Origin: CAZRIZ01 sp050950465
GTDB taxonomy: Bacteria; Patescibacteriota; Saccharimonadia; Saccharimonadales; Saccharimonadaceae
Reading direction: 5' to 3'
DNA length: 64,000 nucleotides
Assembly: GCA_050950465.1 (NCBI GenBank)
Contig: JBMNHQ010000002.1
Location: 430,951-494,950, forward strand
A program made the translations under genes and the position numbers. The first letter of the stretch is position 1, and each line of letters opens with the position of its first letter. Below are positions 7,735 through 15,670 of the stretch, in pieces. Under the pieces are notes generated by a model. That model was not told the DNA's origin and did no database searches. It saw only the letters and a program-made list of their open reading frames with translations.

Positions 7735-8676
7735 TTATTTATTATTATTGTATTGCAAATATTGATTTATCGCCAGCGCTGCCTTGACACCATCGCCAGC
7801 CGCCACTACGGCTTGCTGAGTCGCCCAAGCACAAACATCACCAGCCGCGAACACGCCTGATAAATTAGTTTTGTTATCTTCGGTTAAAACATAACCCATT
7901 TCACACAGCTTAACGCCACTATCTTTTAGAAAATCAGTATTAGGAATTTGACCAATAAACACAAACACGCCATCGGCTGGCCATTCCGTTTCTTTTTTCG
8001 ATTTTAAATTGACTGTTTTAACACCAGTGACGACACCGTCTTTTGACATAATTTCGGTCGTGTCTTCAAAGGTATGGACTGTGATTTTGCCTGACTCAAC
8101 CAATGGTTGCATCTCTTTGATTACTGTTTTCGTAGCAGTCAATTCGCCTCGAGCAATTAAATCAATTTCCTTAGCATATTTAGCAATATAACCCGATTCT
8201 TCAACCGCCGAGTTGCCACCACCAATTACCACAACTTTTTTGTCTTTATAAAAGGCCGCGTCACAGGTGGCACAGAAGTGCACTCCGCGACCCAACATCT
8301 CAGCCTCGCCTGTCACGCCAAGTTTACGATAGGTTGTGCCAGTTGCTAGTAAAATCGTCTTGGCACGCAACTTATCACCACCATCGACCGTGATTTCTTT
8401 AATATCGCTATCAAGTTTGAGCTTCTCCACCTGCGCCATGGCTAATTTAGCACCATATTTTTGCGCTTGCTTCTTCATCCTCTCGCCCAGCTCTAGGCCA
8501 GTCACACCATCAGGAAAACCTGGGTAGTTATCGAGCTTCTCGGTCGCCGCAACATTACCACCAACTACACCTCGCTCTAAAATCAACACCTCATGCTCGT
8601 CACGCGCGGCGTAGAGCGCCGCTGACAAGCCGGCTGGTCCAGCGCCAACGATGATTAAATCCCAAATTTTATCCAT
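7735..8676 (-). CDS. trxB: Thioredoxin-disulfide reductase
   Basis: FAD- and NADPH-dependent reductase for thioredoxin. The FAD-binding GAGPAGLSAALYAAR is at 11-25. The redox-active CATC (about 138-141) sits in the NADPH domain, followed by VVIGGGNSAVEE, the NADPH Rossmann motif. The C-terminal FAD motif is GVFAAGDVCA. At 313 aa it has the usual size of the low-molecular-weight enzyme. Its ATG overlaps the stop of the FKBP gene by one base, so the two are co-translated. With ppa downstream the operon combines redox and folding functions. Confidence 0.96.
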   Translation of the reverse strand: MDKIWDLIIVGAGPAGLSAALYAARDEHEVLILERGVVGGNVAATEKLDNYPGFPDGVTGLELGERMKKQAQKYGAKLAMAQVEKLKLDSDIKEITVDGGDKLRAKTILLATGTTYRKLGVTGEAEMLGRGVHFCATCDAAFYKDKKVVVIGGGNSAVEESGYIAKYAKEIDLIARGELTATKTVIKEMQPLVESGKITVHTFEDTTEIMSKDGVVTGVKTVNLKSKKETEWPADGVFVFIGQIPNTDFLKDSGVKLCEMGYVLTEDNKTNLSGVFAAGDVCAWATQQAVVAAGDGVKAALAINQYLQYNNNK

Positions 8677-9302
8677 TAGAGCTGAGGCCTTTCGGCGACT
8701 TCTTCAGCTGTCAGAGGCGGAATTGTCATGAGAACAAATTTAATTGGCGAATTGGCAGGGATTTTGCCGCTACCAGTCTCGCCATAGGCTAATTCAGCTG
8801 GGATAGTCAACTCGCGCACACCGCCGATTTTCATACCTAACACGCCTTGATTCCAGCCCTCGATCATACGACCGCCCTCAAGTGGCATTTTTAGCTTGTC
8901 GCCATCAAAAGAGCCATCAAACACTTCACCATCTGGCAACCAACCAATGTAGTAAGCCTGATAAGCAGTTTCGGCAGTGATTTCTGCGCCGTCGCCCACC
9001 TTTAGATCAACAACCTTCAGTTCTTTTACACTTTCAGCATTATAGGCCTGATTAACCTTTTCGTAAGCTTTAAATTCTGGATAATATTTCTCTGAATATT
9101 TTTTAGCAATTTTATCTTGCCAAGCTTGATAATCAGTTAGGCGTTGTTGTAACTCATTTAAATCTCGCCTCGAAGCCTCCATCTCTGGATCTGGATTGAG
9201 CACCTGGTGAGTCGTCAAAATATAGGTCCCAACCATACTGCCGACTACTAAAACCAAGACGACAAGATAGCCTATACGCTTTGCTGTTGAAATCTGTGTC
9301 AT
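8676..9302 (-). CDS. Membrane-anchored FKBP-type peptidyl-prolyl isomerase
   Basis: Residues 11-31 are a hydrophobic signal anchor. Residues about 40-90 form a charged, probably helical spacer. The C-terminal 110 residues are an FKBP domain (YYIGWLPDGEVFDGS, then GGRMIEGWNQGVLGMKIGG and IPAELAYGETG). These are the substrate-pocket residues of FKBP proteins. It probably assists folding of exported proteins on the outer face of the membrane. It is first gene of the operon with trxB and ppa, and its stop overlaps the trxB start. FKBP assignment is firm; location is inferred from the anchor. Confidence 0.92.
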   Translation of the reverse strand: MTQISTAKRIGYLVVLVLVVGSMVGTYILTTHQVLNPDPEMEASRRDLNELQQRLTDYQAWQDKIAKKYSEKYYPEFKAYEKVNQAYNAESVKELKVVDLKVGDGAEITAETAYQAYYIGWLPDGEVFDGSFDGDKLKMPLEGGRMIEGWNQGVLGMKIGGVRELTIPAELAYGETGSGKIPANSPIKFVLMTIPPLTAEEVAERPQL

Positions 9303-9401
9303 TTCTCCCCTTCTAAATTTTATACCTGATATTATATCACGAGCTGATCAGTCAGTTTTATTACACCTAAAAAACTGCTAAAATATTTGAAAAGGAGTTC
9401 T

Positions 9402-9827
9402 ATGAAAAAGTTTATAAAAGAGTTTAAGGAGTTTGCTATTAAAGGCAATGTGAGCGATTTGGCGGTAGGTGTCGTCATCGGTGGCGCCTTTGGCAAAATC
9501 GTCTCGTCCTTAGTGGCCGATATCATCATGCCAGCGGTTGGAATTGTCTTGGGCGGAATTGATTTCACTGAACTAAAATGGACTGTGATACTTAATGGAC
9601 GCGAACCAGTTGAGTTAACTTATGGCAATTTTATCCAAAACGTGGTTGATTTCTTAGTCATTGCGTTGTGTATTTTTACGGCTATCAGATTTATTAACCG
9701 CATAACTCATTTACACAGAGAGGATGAGAAAGAAAAAGCTAAAAAAGAGCCCAAGGTCGCTACCGAAGTCGATATACTAACTGAAATTCGCGACCTACTG
9801 AAAAAACAAGGTAAGAAAAGTAAATAA
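9402..9827 (+). CDS. mscL: Large-conductance mechanosensitive channel MscL
   Basis: Pressure-release channel that opens under membrane tension. Residues 1-14 (KKFIKEFKEFAIKGN) form the amphipathic N-terminal helix. TM1 is VSDLAVGVVIGGAFGKIVSSL and TM2 is NFIQNVVDFLVIALCIFTAI. A Lys-rich cytoplasmic tail ends with a typical DILTEIRDLLKKQ helix. At 141 aa it is full length. I chose ATG 9402 because AAGGAG lies 7 bases before it; an in-frame TTG at 9387 would add five residues and place the ribosome site inside the gene. It is divergent from the FKBP operon. Confidence 0.96.
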   Translation: MKKFIKEFKEFAIKGNVSDLAVGVVIGGAFGKIVSSLVADIIMPAVGIVLGGIDFTELKWTVILNGREPVELTYGNFIQNVVDFLVIALCIFTAIRFINRITHLHREDEKEKAKKEPKVATEVDILTEIRDLLKKQGKKSK

Positions 9828-9840
9828 ATACTTTAGCCAT

Positions 9841-9870
9841 CCCCGCTTATTCTTACAAGCGGGGCTTTTG
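9841..9870 (+). terminator. Intrinsic terminator of mscL
   Basis: CCCCGCTT and AAGCGGGG arms around an 8-base loop, followed by CTTTT, just after the mscL stop. Confidence 0.8.
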
Positions 9871-9885
9871 GTGTAAAATAAGATT

Positions 9886-11082
9886 ATGGCAAATACTCCC
9901 TTAGCAGAACGCTTACGCCCAACTAAACTGAGCGAGGTAGTTGGGCAAAACGAGATTATAGGCAAAGATAAAATTATTAATCAAATGATTAAATCTGGTC
10001 GACCATCGAGCTTAATTTTTTGGGGTCCGCCCGGTACGGGCAAGACTACGCTAGCACGAATTATTGCTAATGAATTTCAAGCTGATTTTATCGAATTGTC
10101 AGCTGTCACAGCAGGCAAAAAAGATGTCGTTAAGGTTGTTGAGCAAGCTCAATTTAACCGCAATCTTGGTAAGATTACTATTCTGTTTGTTGATGAAATC
10201 CACCGCTTCAACAAAGCTCAGCAAGATGCTTTTTTACCCTATGTTGAGTCTGGACTAATTACTTTATTTGGTGCCACCACCGAGAACCCTAGCTTCGAAG
10301 TCATCGCACCATTAATGTCACGCACCAAGTTAATCGTTTTAAAACAACTAGATAAAAAATCTATTGTTAAGCTATTAAAACGGGCCATTAAAACCCTCGG
10401 TCTAAATAAGAAGATTGAGCCAAAGACCTTAGATTACATCGCTGAACTATCAGCTGGCGATGCTCGATCAGCCCTTAATAAACTTGAGTTGGCATTACAG
10501 ACTTTGCCAGATCTAACTTTGGAGAAAGTCAAACAGCTCGACCCCAACAGCTTGGTGCGCTACGACAAAAAAGGCGATTCGCATTATGATATCATTTCTG
10601 CTTTCATTAAGTCGATGCGCGGCAGTGATGTTGAGGCGACAATTTATTACCTAGCTCGCATGCTCAAAGCCGGCGAAGACCCAAAATTTATCGCCCGACG
10701 CATGATTATATTTGCATCCGAAGATATTGGCCTAGCTGGCAATGGCGCTATTAGCCTCGCTAATGCCACTTTCGATGCTGTTCATAAAGTTGGCCTACCT
10801 GAGGCGCGCATTCCATTATTTCATTGTGCCATAGCGCTAGCTAAGAGTAAAAAATCACGTGAAAGTTATGATTTGATGTTAGAAGCCGAAGCTCTAGCTA
10901 ACAAATTCCCTAACGCTAGTATTCCACTACATGTACGCAACGCACCTACTCGTCTGATGAAGGATTTGGGATACGGCAAGGGTTACGACTGGCAAGCTAA
11001 TTTTAAACATCCTGATGGTTTTTTACCCGAAGAATTAAAAGGCAAAATTAAGTTAACCAAAAATAGAAAAAACAGTGGCTAA
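9886..11082 (+). CDS. rarA: Replication-associated recombination protein A (AAA+ ATPase)
   Basis: RarA/MgsA/WRNIP1-family ATPase that acts at stalled replication forks. Walker A WGPPGTGKTT is at 46-55, Walker B LFVDEIHRFNKAQQD near 101-115, and sensor 1 GATTENPSF follows. The C-terminal half has the family's tetramerisation region (ARRMIIFASEDIGLA). Length 398 aa is close to the usual 420-440. No ribosome binding site is present. A TAAAAT -10-like hexamer (9874-9879) ends 6 bases before the ATG, which suggests a leaderless mRNA. Confidence 0.95.
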   Translation: MANTPLAERLRPTKLSEVVGQNEIIGKDKIINQMIKSGRPSSLIFWGPPGTGKTTLARIIANEFQADFIELSAVTAGKKDVVKVVEQAQFNRNLGKITILFVDEIHRFNKAQQDAFLPYVESGLITLFGATTENPSFEVIAPLMSRTKLIVLKQLDKKSIVKLLKRAIKTLGLNKKIEPKTLDYIAELSAGDARSALNKLELALQTLPDLTLEKVKQLDPNSLVRYDKKGDSHYDIISAFIKSMRGSDVEATIYYLARMLKAGEDPKFIARRMIIFASEDIGLAGNGAISLANATFDAVHKVGLPEARIPLFHCAIALAKSKKSRESYDLMLEAEALANKFPNASIPLHVRNAPTRLMKDLGYGKGYDWQANFKHPDGFLPEELKGKIKLTKNRKNSG

Positions 11083-11104
11083 AAGTTACGGCACCGCCAC
11101 TGTT
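11071..11104. repeat. Inverted repeat at the end of rarA
   Basis: Perfect 9-base arms AACAGTGGC (11071-11079) and GCCACTGTT (11096-11104). On the minus strand the hairpin is followed by a T run, on the plus strand it is not. It overlaps the last codons of rarA. It could be a minus-strand terminator or an mRNA-stabilising hairpin. Confidence 0.5.
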
Positions 11105-11123
11105 GAGCGCTAGGAGATTAAAA

Positions 11124-11153
11124 TTGACTTTTTGTAGATATTTCCGTTATGAT
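11124..11153 (+). promoter_or_regulatory. Promoter of the Pro/Gln-rich membrane protein gene
   Basis: TTGACT (11124-11129) and TATGAT (11148-11153) are spaced by 18 bases, upstream of an AAGGAG site and the ATG at 11180. Confidence 0.5.
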
Positions 11154-11179
11154 TAAAATAAGCAAAAACAAGGAGAATT

Positions 11180-11731
11180 ATGACAAACAATAAACCAGAG
11201 AATCCAGCTCCCGCTGGATCACCACAACCGGAATATAACCAGCCGCCAGTACCACCACAAACACCATACGAACAGCAACCAGTTAACCAGCAGTACTTTG
11301 CTCAACCACAGGCCGCTCCAGTTCAGTACGCTGTAGTAGCCAAATCACTTAAAGGCGTAGGTGGATGGCTTCTGTTTTGGGTCATAATGTTTGCCCTATC
11401 AGCTGTAGGTTATATAACTGCATTCTTTAAAGGACTAGATAGTAGTCAAGACAACAGTCTTATAACCGTGCTGTTTTCACCGGTCTTAACTGGACTGGCT
11501 ATTGCGTCAATTACCTTAATAGTGATGCAAAAAAAGCTCGGTAGATATATATCGATGGCTTTCATAGGAACAAGCACACTTTATGGTATCATCCATGCCA
11601 TAGCTAATAGGACCGCACTAGACTCTACTGCCGATATTGTTGGACAAATTGCTGGAAGTATACTAGGAGGTGGGTTACTAGCAGCCTACTTTATTGCTTC
11701 ACGTCGCGTTAAAGAGACCTTGGTTAACTAA
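11180..11731 (+). CDS. Pro/Gln-rich N-terminus, multi-pass membrane protein
   Basis: Unknown function. Residues 1-50 are low-complexity Pro/Gln/Tyr-rich (PPVPPQTPYEQQPVNQQ), typical of a disordered cytoplasmic tail. Residues about 60-175 contain four hydrophobic segments (GGWLLFWVIMFALSAV; LFSPVLTGLAIASITLIVM; ISMAFIGTSTLYGII; GQIAGSILGGGLLAAYF). The layout is similar to small four-helix membrane proteins with a Pro-rich leader, as in DUF2569-type proteins (GGWL near the first helix), though that is only a suggestion. AAGGAG precedes the ATG, and promoter and terminator make it a single-gene unit. Confidence 0.8.
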   Translation: MTNNKPENPAPAGSPQPEYNQPPVPPQTPYEQQPVNQQYFAQPQAAPVQYAVVAKSLKGVGGWLLFWVIMFALSAVGYITAFFKGLDSSQDNSLITVLFSPVLTGLAIASITLIVMQKKLGRYISMAFIGTSTLYGIIHAIANRTALDSTADIVGQIAGSILGGGLLAAYFIASRRVKETLVN

Positions 11732-11753
11732 AAACCCTGCAGCCAAACCAAAA

Positions 11754-11780
11754 ACCACCCCACTTAGGGTGGTTTTTTTG
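11754..11780 (+). terminator. Intrinsic terminator
   Basis: ACCACCC and GGGTGGT arms with a short loop, then seven T, 23 bases after the membrane-protein stop. Confidence 0.85.
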
Positions 11781-11833
11781 CGTATAAATCCATGCTAGCA
11801 CAAATTGAGGAAAAAATCAAGCTTAAATAAAAG

Positions 11834-11862
11834 GACCCCGTTGCAACATTGCAACGGGGCAA
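11834..11862 (-). terminator. Intrinsic terminator of the 111-aa orphan gene
   Basis: CCCCGTTGCAA and TTGCAACGGGG form a long perfect stem around a 3-base loop. On the minus strand it is followed by TCCTTTTA, directly after the stop at 11868. Confidence 0.8.
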
Positions 11863-11867
11863 AAGAA

Positions 11868-12203
11868 CTATAATCCTGCCCAAGTATGCTTTGAGCAGCC
11901 AATCATGTTTTCGTCCGCCAAGAAAAACTCCTGACTGCTATACGGTTTAGCGCATCCGTTAGCAAATCCTTGGCCAACTTGGCAAGCCCTCGATATTGCC
12001 ATGGCATCAACTAAGCACCCATTGTATAGAAGCACCTTGACGACCCTCATTCCTGTTGGAACAGTATCTTCTTCTAGCATATCGATTGCCTGTCGCTCGG
12101 TAATACTCTCCGAGAATCCATCTTTTGCTACAACCCGCCTCATTTGATCGGTTGAGATACTGGTTGCCCCATAGCAGTCCACAGCTGTGAATGTCATGTC
12201 CAC
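11868..12203 (-). CDS. Orphan small protein A (paralogue of the next gene)
   Basis: A 111-aa protein of unknown function without signal or membrane segment. It has five Cys (positions 10, 63, 74, 84, 103). The middle (SITERQAIDMLEED, then VPTGMRVVKVLL) aligns with the gene at 12336-12650 (PLSQDQAAALLQEG, VPWDRALVKTLF). A C-terminal FANGCAK/FTNGFKG match follows. The two are therefore probable diverged paralogues. GGAGGG lies 7 bases before the ATG. Its own promoter (TTGCTA, 17 bases, CATAAT) and terminator insulate it. Short repeats of the helix-turn type are possible but not proven. Confidence 0.75.
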   Translation of the reverse strand: MDMTFTAVDCYGATSISTDQMRRVVAKDGFSESITERQAIDMLEEDTVPTGMRVVKVLLYNGCLVDAMAISRACQVGQGFANGCAKPYSSQEFFLADENMIGCSKHTWAGL

Positions 12204-12248
12204 ACCCTCCTTTTTTTAGCTTGACAACAAAGCCAAGCCTGTTTTTTC

Positions 12249-12277
12249 ATTATGACACAAAAAATAGTATTTAGCAA
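12249..12277 (-). promoter_or_regulatory. Promoter of orphan gene A
   Basis: Minus-strand TTGCTA (12277-12272) and CATAAT (12254-12249) with a 17-base spacer. The leader contains GCTTG/CAAGC arms and ends with AAAGGAGGG. Confidence 0.6.
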
Positions 12278-12309
12278 CACCACTTAAGCCTTTTATTACC
12301 AAAAGAAAA

Positions 12310-12331
12310 CCTGCCATGATATATGGCAGGA
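12310..12331 (-). terminator. Intrinsic terminator of the 104-aa orphan gene
   Basis: CCTGCCAT and ATGGCAGG arms; on the minus strand TTTTCTTTT follows. It begins a few bases after the stop at 12336. Confidence 0.8.
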
Positions 12332-12335
12332 AAAG

Positions 12336-12650
12336 TTACCTTCTAGATAGTTCAAATATACTTATCAAAGAGAGTTTTTGTTGAAGCGACTTGCCCTTCT
12401 TGCCCTTAAAACCATTAGTAAAACTAGGATCTAAGCATCTCGGATCTCTAATAATCATCGCTACAATTGGCCTCTCTTTTCCGCCCACTATCTCGAAGAG
12501 TGTTTTTACCAGAGCCCTATCCCAAGGCACGCCTTCTTGAAGTAGTGCCGCAGCCTGATCTTGTGATAAGGGGCTTCTATGCTCCCATATCCTCTGCGTC
12601 TCCTCACTACCCAGATTTGTTGCAGACAGCGCTAGTTTCGCTGACCTCAT
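12336..12650 (-). CDS. Orphan small protein B (paralogue of the previous gene)
   Basis: A 104-aa, basic-ended soluble protein of unknown function. It shares the order ATxxxS..., L/I-S/T-x-x-Q-A, (L/M)L-x-E, VP, LVK-x-L and F-x-NG with the 111-aa neighbour. I chose ATG 12650, which follows AAAGGGGGGA by 8 bases; a GTG at 12668 would place that purine run inside the gene. The leader resembles that of gene A (GGCT..GCTTTGT), and both promoters use TTGCTA with a 17-base spacer. A tandem duplication of the whole unit is the simplest reading. Confidence 0.72.
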   Translation of the reverse strand: MRSAKLALSATNLGSEETQRIWEHRSPLSQDQAAALLQEGVPWDRALVKTLFEIVGGKERPIVAMIIRDPRCLDPSFTNGFKGKKGKSLQQKLSLISIFELSRR

Positions 12651-12699
12651 TGATATCCCCCCTTTCACCTCAATTTAACACAAAGCTGAGCCGTTAATA

Positions 12700-12728
12700 A
12701 TTATATAATAAAAAGCGAATTTTAGCAA
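12700..12728 (-). promoter_or_regulatory. Promoter of orphan gene B
   Basis: Minus-strand TTGCTA (12728-12723), a 17-base spacer and perfect TATAAT (12705-12700), upstream of a leader similar to that of orphan gene A. Confidence 0.65.
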
Positions 12729-12775
12729 TGGCGGAAAGAAATTAAACCAGCCACAAGGCGGTGACTGGTTTAATT

Positions 12776-12852
12776 TGGTGGGAAATACAGGGCTTGAACC
12801 TGTGACCTCAGCAATGTGAATGCTGCGCTCTAGCCAACTGAGCTAATTTCCC
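12776..12852 (-). tRNA. tRNA-Val (CAC)
   Basis: A complete cloverleaf can be folded: GGGAAAT/ATTTCCC acceptor, CAGCA-TTCACAT-TGCTG anticodon arm with CAC, and ACAGG-TTCAAGC-CCTGT T arm. The 3' CCA is encoded. Confidence 0.95.
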
Positions 12853-12891
12853 ATATTTCTCATTTTAAAACAAAGTTCTTCTTCAGGCAAA

Positions 12892-13617
12892 TTAACCAAC
12901 GAGAGTTTTTATGGTATATAAAACCAGCCAATGAAGCGGATAATAGGCGTAGAAAATATATCTCGGCCAGAATCGCATTAATAGTTTAGATTCCCTGAGC
13001 CAATCAGACAAATTATTGACTATCAGAATCAGAAATCCTGTTATTCCGGCCATCAGTTGGATAGCATAAAATTCTAATGAATAACCGGCCCAAATATAAC
13101 TGAAGCAATACAATATAGTGGCAGTCAAAACTAGAAATGGCTGAAATTGCGAACACTTACAATAATAATAAATTACACCAATTGCTAAAATAAGCCAGCC
13201 CAGCTCAATATCAAATAGTAAATATATTGGTATTAAAACCGGTTTTAACCAGATTGGCCCCTTAGTCAGAACAATGATACCTAGAAAATTAAAGATAATA
13301 TTGAGCATGGCGTGACTAGTTGTGAGAAAAAATACTACTTGAGAGATGATTGCCAAAACCACCAAACGCCAAACATATTGCGATAAGCTTTTTGTATTCT
13401 TTAAACCCATCACGATTAGATAAGCAAAGATTGGCGCTGCAATACGACCAACCAGACGAAACCACACCGCATTTGGATATAAAAAATGACCAATATGATC
13501 AATTGTCATTGCTATCATAGCTATCAGTTTTAATAAGTTGATTGCTGGATCAATTTTACTCGGAATATCAACAATTCTCTTTTTAACCACTATAGTCATA
13601 TTATTTAATAATATCAT
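12892..13617 (-). CDS. TraX-family membrane protein
   Basis: Multi-pass membrane protein of the TraX family, named for the F-plasmid pilin acetylase; most chromosomal members are uncharacterised acyltransferase-like proteins. The N-terminal LKLIAMIAMTIDHIGHFLYP and FRLVGRIAAPIFAYLIVMG match the family signature, including the conserved DH and GR-x-(A/S)-P-I-F. Seven or eight hydrophobic segments follow, ending in YYPLHWLVLY. Start is uncertain: ATG 13617 and ATG 13599 both lack a clear ribosome site. It lies between two tRNA-Val genes. Acetylation of a surface polymer or pilin is inference. Confidence 0.85.
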   Translation of the reverse strand: MILLNNMTIVVKKRIVDIPSKIDPAINLLKLIAMIAMTIDHIGHFLYPNAVWFRLVGRIAAPIFAYLIVMGLKNTKSLSQYVWRLVVLAIISQVVFFLTTSHAMLNIIFNFLGIIVLTKGPIWLKPVLIPIYLLFDIELGWLILAIGVIYYYCKCSQFQPFLVLTATILYCFSYIWAGYSLEFYAIQLMAGITGFLILIVNNLSDWLRESKLLMRFWPRYIFYAYYPLHWLVLYTIKTLVG

Positions 13618-13689
13618 GTACAAAAAATAAACCCGACTTGAGATTATTACTAGCAAGTTTTTAGAATTTTTAACAAAATTCTATACAAG

Positions 13690-13824
13690 TTAGCTCACTT
13701 GATTGAGCCCACTAACAGTAACGAGAATTGCACCCTTAGGGTTATTGTCAGGAGTGGTAAAAAGTTTCACCACTTGTTCAAAATACGGGCCATCATTGAA
13801 ATACTTGGCCTTACCGTAAACCAT
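13690..13824 (-). CDS. Small ORF (44 aa), possible gene remnant
   Basis: ATG 13824 begins a 44-residue reading frame (MVYGKAKYFNDGPYFEQVV, then KLFTTPDNNPKGAILVTVSG). It is in frame with, and just after, the TAA of the HEAT-like gene, and the frame stays open between the two (LLVSQRV). The composition is protein-like. It may be a real small gene, weakly initiated (AGAGAG), or the C-terminal piece of a broken enzyme gene. No family recognised with confidence. Confidence 0.4.
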   Translation of the reverse strand: MVYGKAKYFNDGPYFEQVVKLFTTPDNNPKGAILVTVSGLNQVS

Positions 13825-13845
13825 CACTCTCTGAGAGACAAGAAG

Positions 13846-14313
13846 TTATAAATCAGAATCTAGGGTTTCTCTAGCTGGATTTAAGAACTCTTTGGCAATA
13901 TCAGCAACATCAGAGTCTTTTGTGGCCTCATCTAAGACACGTTGCACCTGTGGACTGTCCAACTCACCGTGTTTAGCCAAAGCAAAAGCCGCCCTGTAGC
14001 GTGCATACCTACCACTATCATCGTCATCTTCTGGTTCTCTGTTGATCTCCGCAAAACCACATTCTATCACGCTATCCCTTATTTTTTCTGGGATTTCTCC
14101 TACACTACCATAGATAGTCCACGCCAAATCACGCTCATCGTAATTACCACCACTGCAAATAATCTCCTCTGCCCACTTCAAAACTTCTGGATCATTCGGA
14201 TTGAGATTTTCGTCGACATAATCCCAATCTCCACGCTCCATTGCTTCAACAACTTGTCGAAAATTCATTTTACCTAGTATTTCGGAATTATTTCCCTGAT
14301 TCAATCTTTCCAT
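13846..14313 (-). CDS. HEAT-like helical repeat protein, unknown function
   Basis: A 155-aa acidic protein without signal or membrane segment. The central and C-terminal parts look like short paired helices (EVLKWAEEIICSGG, DLAWTIYGSVGEIPEKIRD, YARYRAAFALAKHGELDS, VQRVLDEATKDSDVADIA). The RYRAAFALAKHGE unit is typical of HEAT-type repeats. Such proteins usually act as binding scaffolds. A poly-Asp stretch (EDDDDS) sits between repeats. No ribosome binding site is obvious. It lies between the TraX-like gene and tRNA-Val(TAC) in an accessory-looking block. Function cannot be assigned. Confidence 0.7.
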   Translation of the reverse strand: MERLNQGNNSEILGKMNFRQVVEAMERGDWDYVDENLNPNDPEVLKWAEEIICSGGNYDERDLAWTIYGSVGEIPEKIRDSVIECGFAEINREPEDDDDSGRYARYRAAFALAKHGELDSPQVQRVLDEATKDSDVADIAKEFLNPARETLDSDL

Positions 14314-14353
14314 ACAGACAAGTGTACCACAGTTTTTCTACAAAAAACTAAAA

Positions 14354-14430
14354 TGGTGGGTGGTGAGGGACTTGAACCCCCGGCCTTCTCGGTGTAAACG
14401 AGACGCTCTAGCCAACTGAGCTAACCACCC
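14354..14430 (-). tRNA. tRNA-Val (TAC)
   Basis: GGGTGGT/ACCACCC acceptor, TCTCG-TTTACAC-CGAGA anticodon arm with TAC, intact D and T arms, encoded CCA. Second tRNA-Val within 1.6 kb. Confidence 0.95.
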
Positions 14431-14492
14431 GTGTAATGCATTATTATGCCTGATTTTTTCCGAAACTGCAAGCCGAGTGTTAAACTAAATCT

Positions 14493-15218
14493 ATGCGCAA
14501 TATAAATGCCAAGTTAAAAAAGTTGACGATTGGTAATAAAAAATACGCTGAGTTTCAGGCCAAGACCATCAACACCAAAAAGACTATTTTGGGCGTGCGT
14601 ATGCCTGATTTGCGAAAATTGGCGAAAAAGCTAGCGCGCGATTTAAGCCAAAAAGAGATTGAAGGTCTATTAAGCGAAGTGGACGCAAATATATACGAAC
14701 GAGTCTTACTATGTGGGCTAGTCATATCCTACGCAAAGCTAGACGACAAGCAGAGAATCGCTTTAACGAAAAAATACTTAGAACTAGCCGATAGTTGGGC
14801 GGAGATTGATTCATTTGTCACTAAACACCCAAAAGAAGCTTCGACAATTTGGCGAGAGTTTGTATCGGAGTGCTTGAAATCGCCACACGAATTTGTCGTC
14901 CGCTATGGTATCGTCGAACTTATGACTAATTTTTTAGACCAGAAAAGCATTACAACAACACTCGCTAAAATCCGCGATATTAAACACGACGGCTACTATG
15001 TCAAGATGGCCATCGCTTGGTTATATGCCACTGCTGCGATTGATAATTTTGATTTAATAATCACCGAAGTTAAGGCTAACCAAGTCGACAATTGGACTAA
15101 ACAAAAAGCCCTGCAAAAAATGATTGAATCCTTTCAAATATCTAATGAGCAAAAGACAGCCGTTCGAAAAGCAAAACAAGAACTAAAGAACCTTGACCCT
15201 AGCAGGCCTCTACTTTGA
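14493..15218 (+). CDS. DNA alkylation repair enzyme, AlkD-like
   Basis: AlkD-family HEAT-repeat DNA glycosylase that removes alkylated bases. The N-terminal ILGVRMPDLRKLAKKL, the central LADSWAEIDSF and the later HDGYYVKMAIAWLYA match the family's conserved helices; the Trp and Asp of WAEIDSF occupy the usual catalytic-cleft region. Length 241 aa is normal. The gene probably starts leaderless: TGT-TAAACT (14478-14486) ends 6 bases before the ATG and no ribosome site is visible. Its end overlaps the convergent Nudix gene by 9 bases. Confidence 0.9.
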   Translation: MRNINAKLKKLTIGNKKYAEFQAKTINTKKTILGVRMPDLRKLAKKLARDLSQKEIEGLLSEVDANIYERVLLCGLVISYAKLDDKQRIALTKKYLELADSWAEIDSFVTKHPKEASTIWREFVSECLKSPHEFVVRYGIVELMTNFLDQKSITTTLAKIRDIKHDGYYVKMAIAWLYATAAIDNFDLIITEVKANQVDNWTKQKALQKMIESFQISNEQKTAVRKAKQELKNLDPSRPLL

Positions 15219-15653
15219 AGGTTCATTATATATCTCAACAACATCAAGTGGTGTAATAATCCCTGCTCGTGCATTATTTATAGCGCCAAGTATCAAATCA
15301 ATGTTTCTTAAGTTTTCTTTCATATTCATGATTTCGTCATAAGAAAACCATTTTACATCCATAATCTCTTCTTCATCGTAGGCGATCTCTCCGCCCACCT
15401 GCCTAGCGGTAAATATCACTGAAACAAAAATATCGTCGGCTAATTTTCGGTTGCCGATTTGACAAACACCAGTCAGCTCGACGTCAACGCCACTTTCTTC
15501 TTTAATTTCGCGCTTGACAGCATCAAAAATAGTCTCGTTCGGATCGAGATGTCCAGCTGGAAGATTCCATTTTCCATAACACTTCTTCTGAGTTTCTTGA
15601 ACGAGCAAATATTTTCCGTTATTTTCGATTACACCACCGACGATTATTGCCAT
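15210..15653 (-). CDS. Nudix hydrolase
   Basis: Single-domain Nudix hydrolase of 147 aa. The Nudix box runs GHLDPNETIFDAVKREIKEE (about 35-54) and completes with SG, giving the full G-x5-E-x7-RE-x2-EE-x-G pattern. Preceding KWNLPAGH is typical of MutT/NudG-like members that act on nucleoside triphosphates. The start ATG 15653 follows AAGGAAA; longer versions would read back through repeats and the tRNA-Leu gene and are artefacts. It is convergent with the AlkD gene and overlaps its last 9 bases. Exact substrate unknown. Confidence 0.88.
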   Translation of the reverse strand: MAIIVGGVIENNGKYLLVQETQKKCYGKWNLPAGHLDPNETIFDAVKREIKEESGVDVELTGVCQIGNRKLADDIFVSVIFTARQVGGEIAYDEEEIMDVKWFSYDEIMNMKENLRNIDLILGAINNARAGIITPLDVVEIYNEPSK

Positions 15654-15670
15654 ATAATTTCCTTTTGTTT

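Noticed and set aside
12776..14430. tRNA-Val pair as ends of one integrated element
   Set aside because: The two tRNA-Val genes have different 3' ends, and no integrase gene or direct repeat lies between them.
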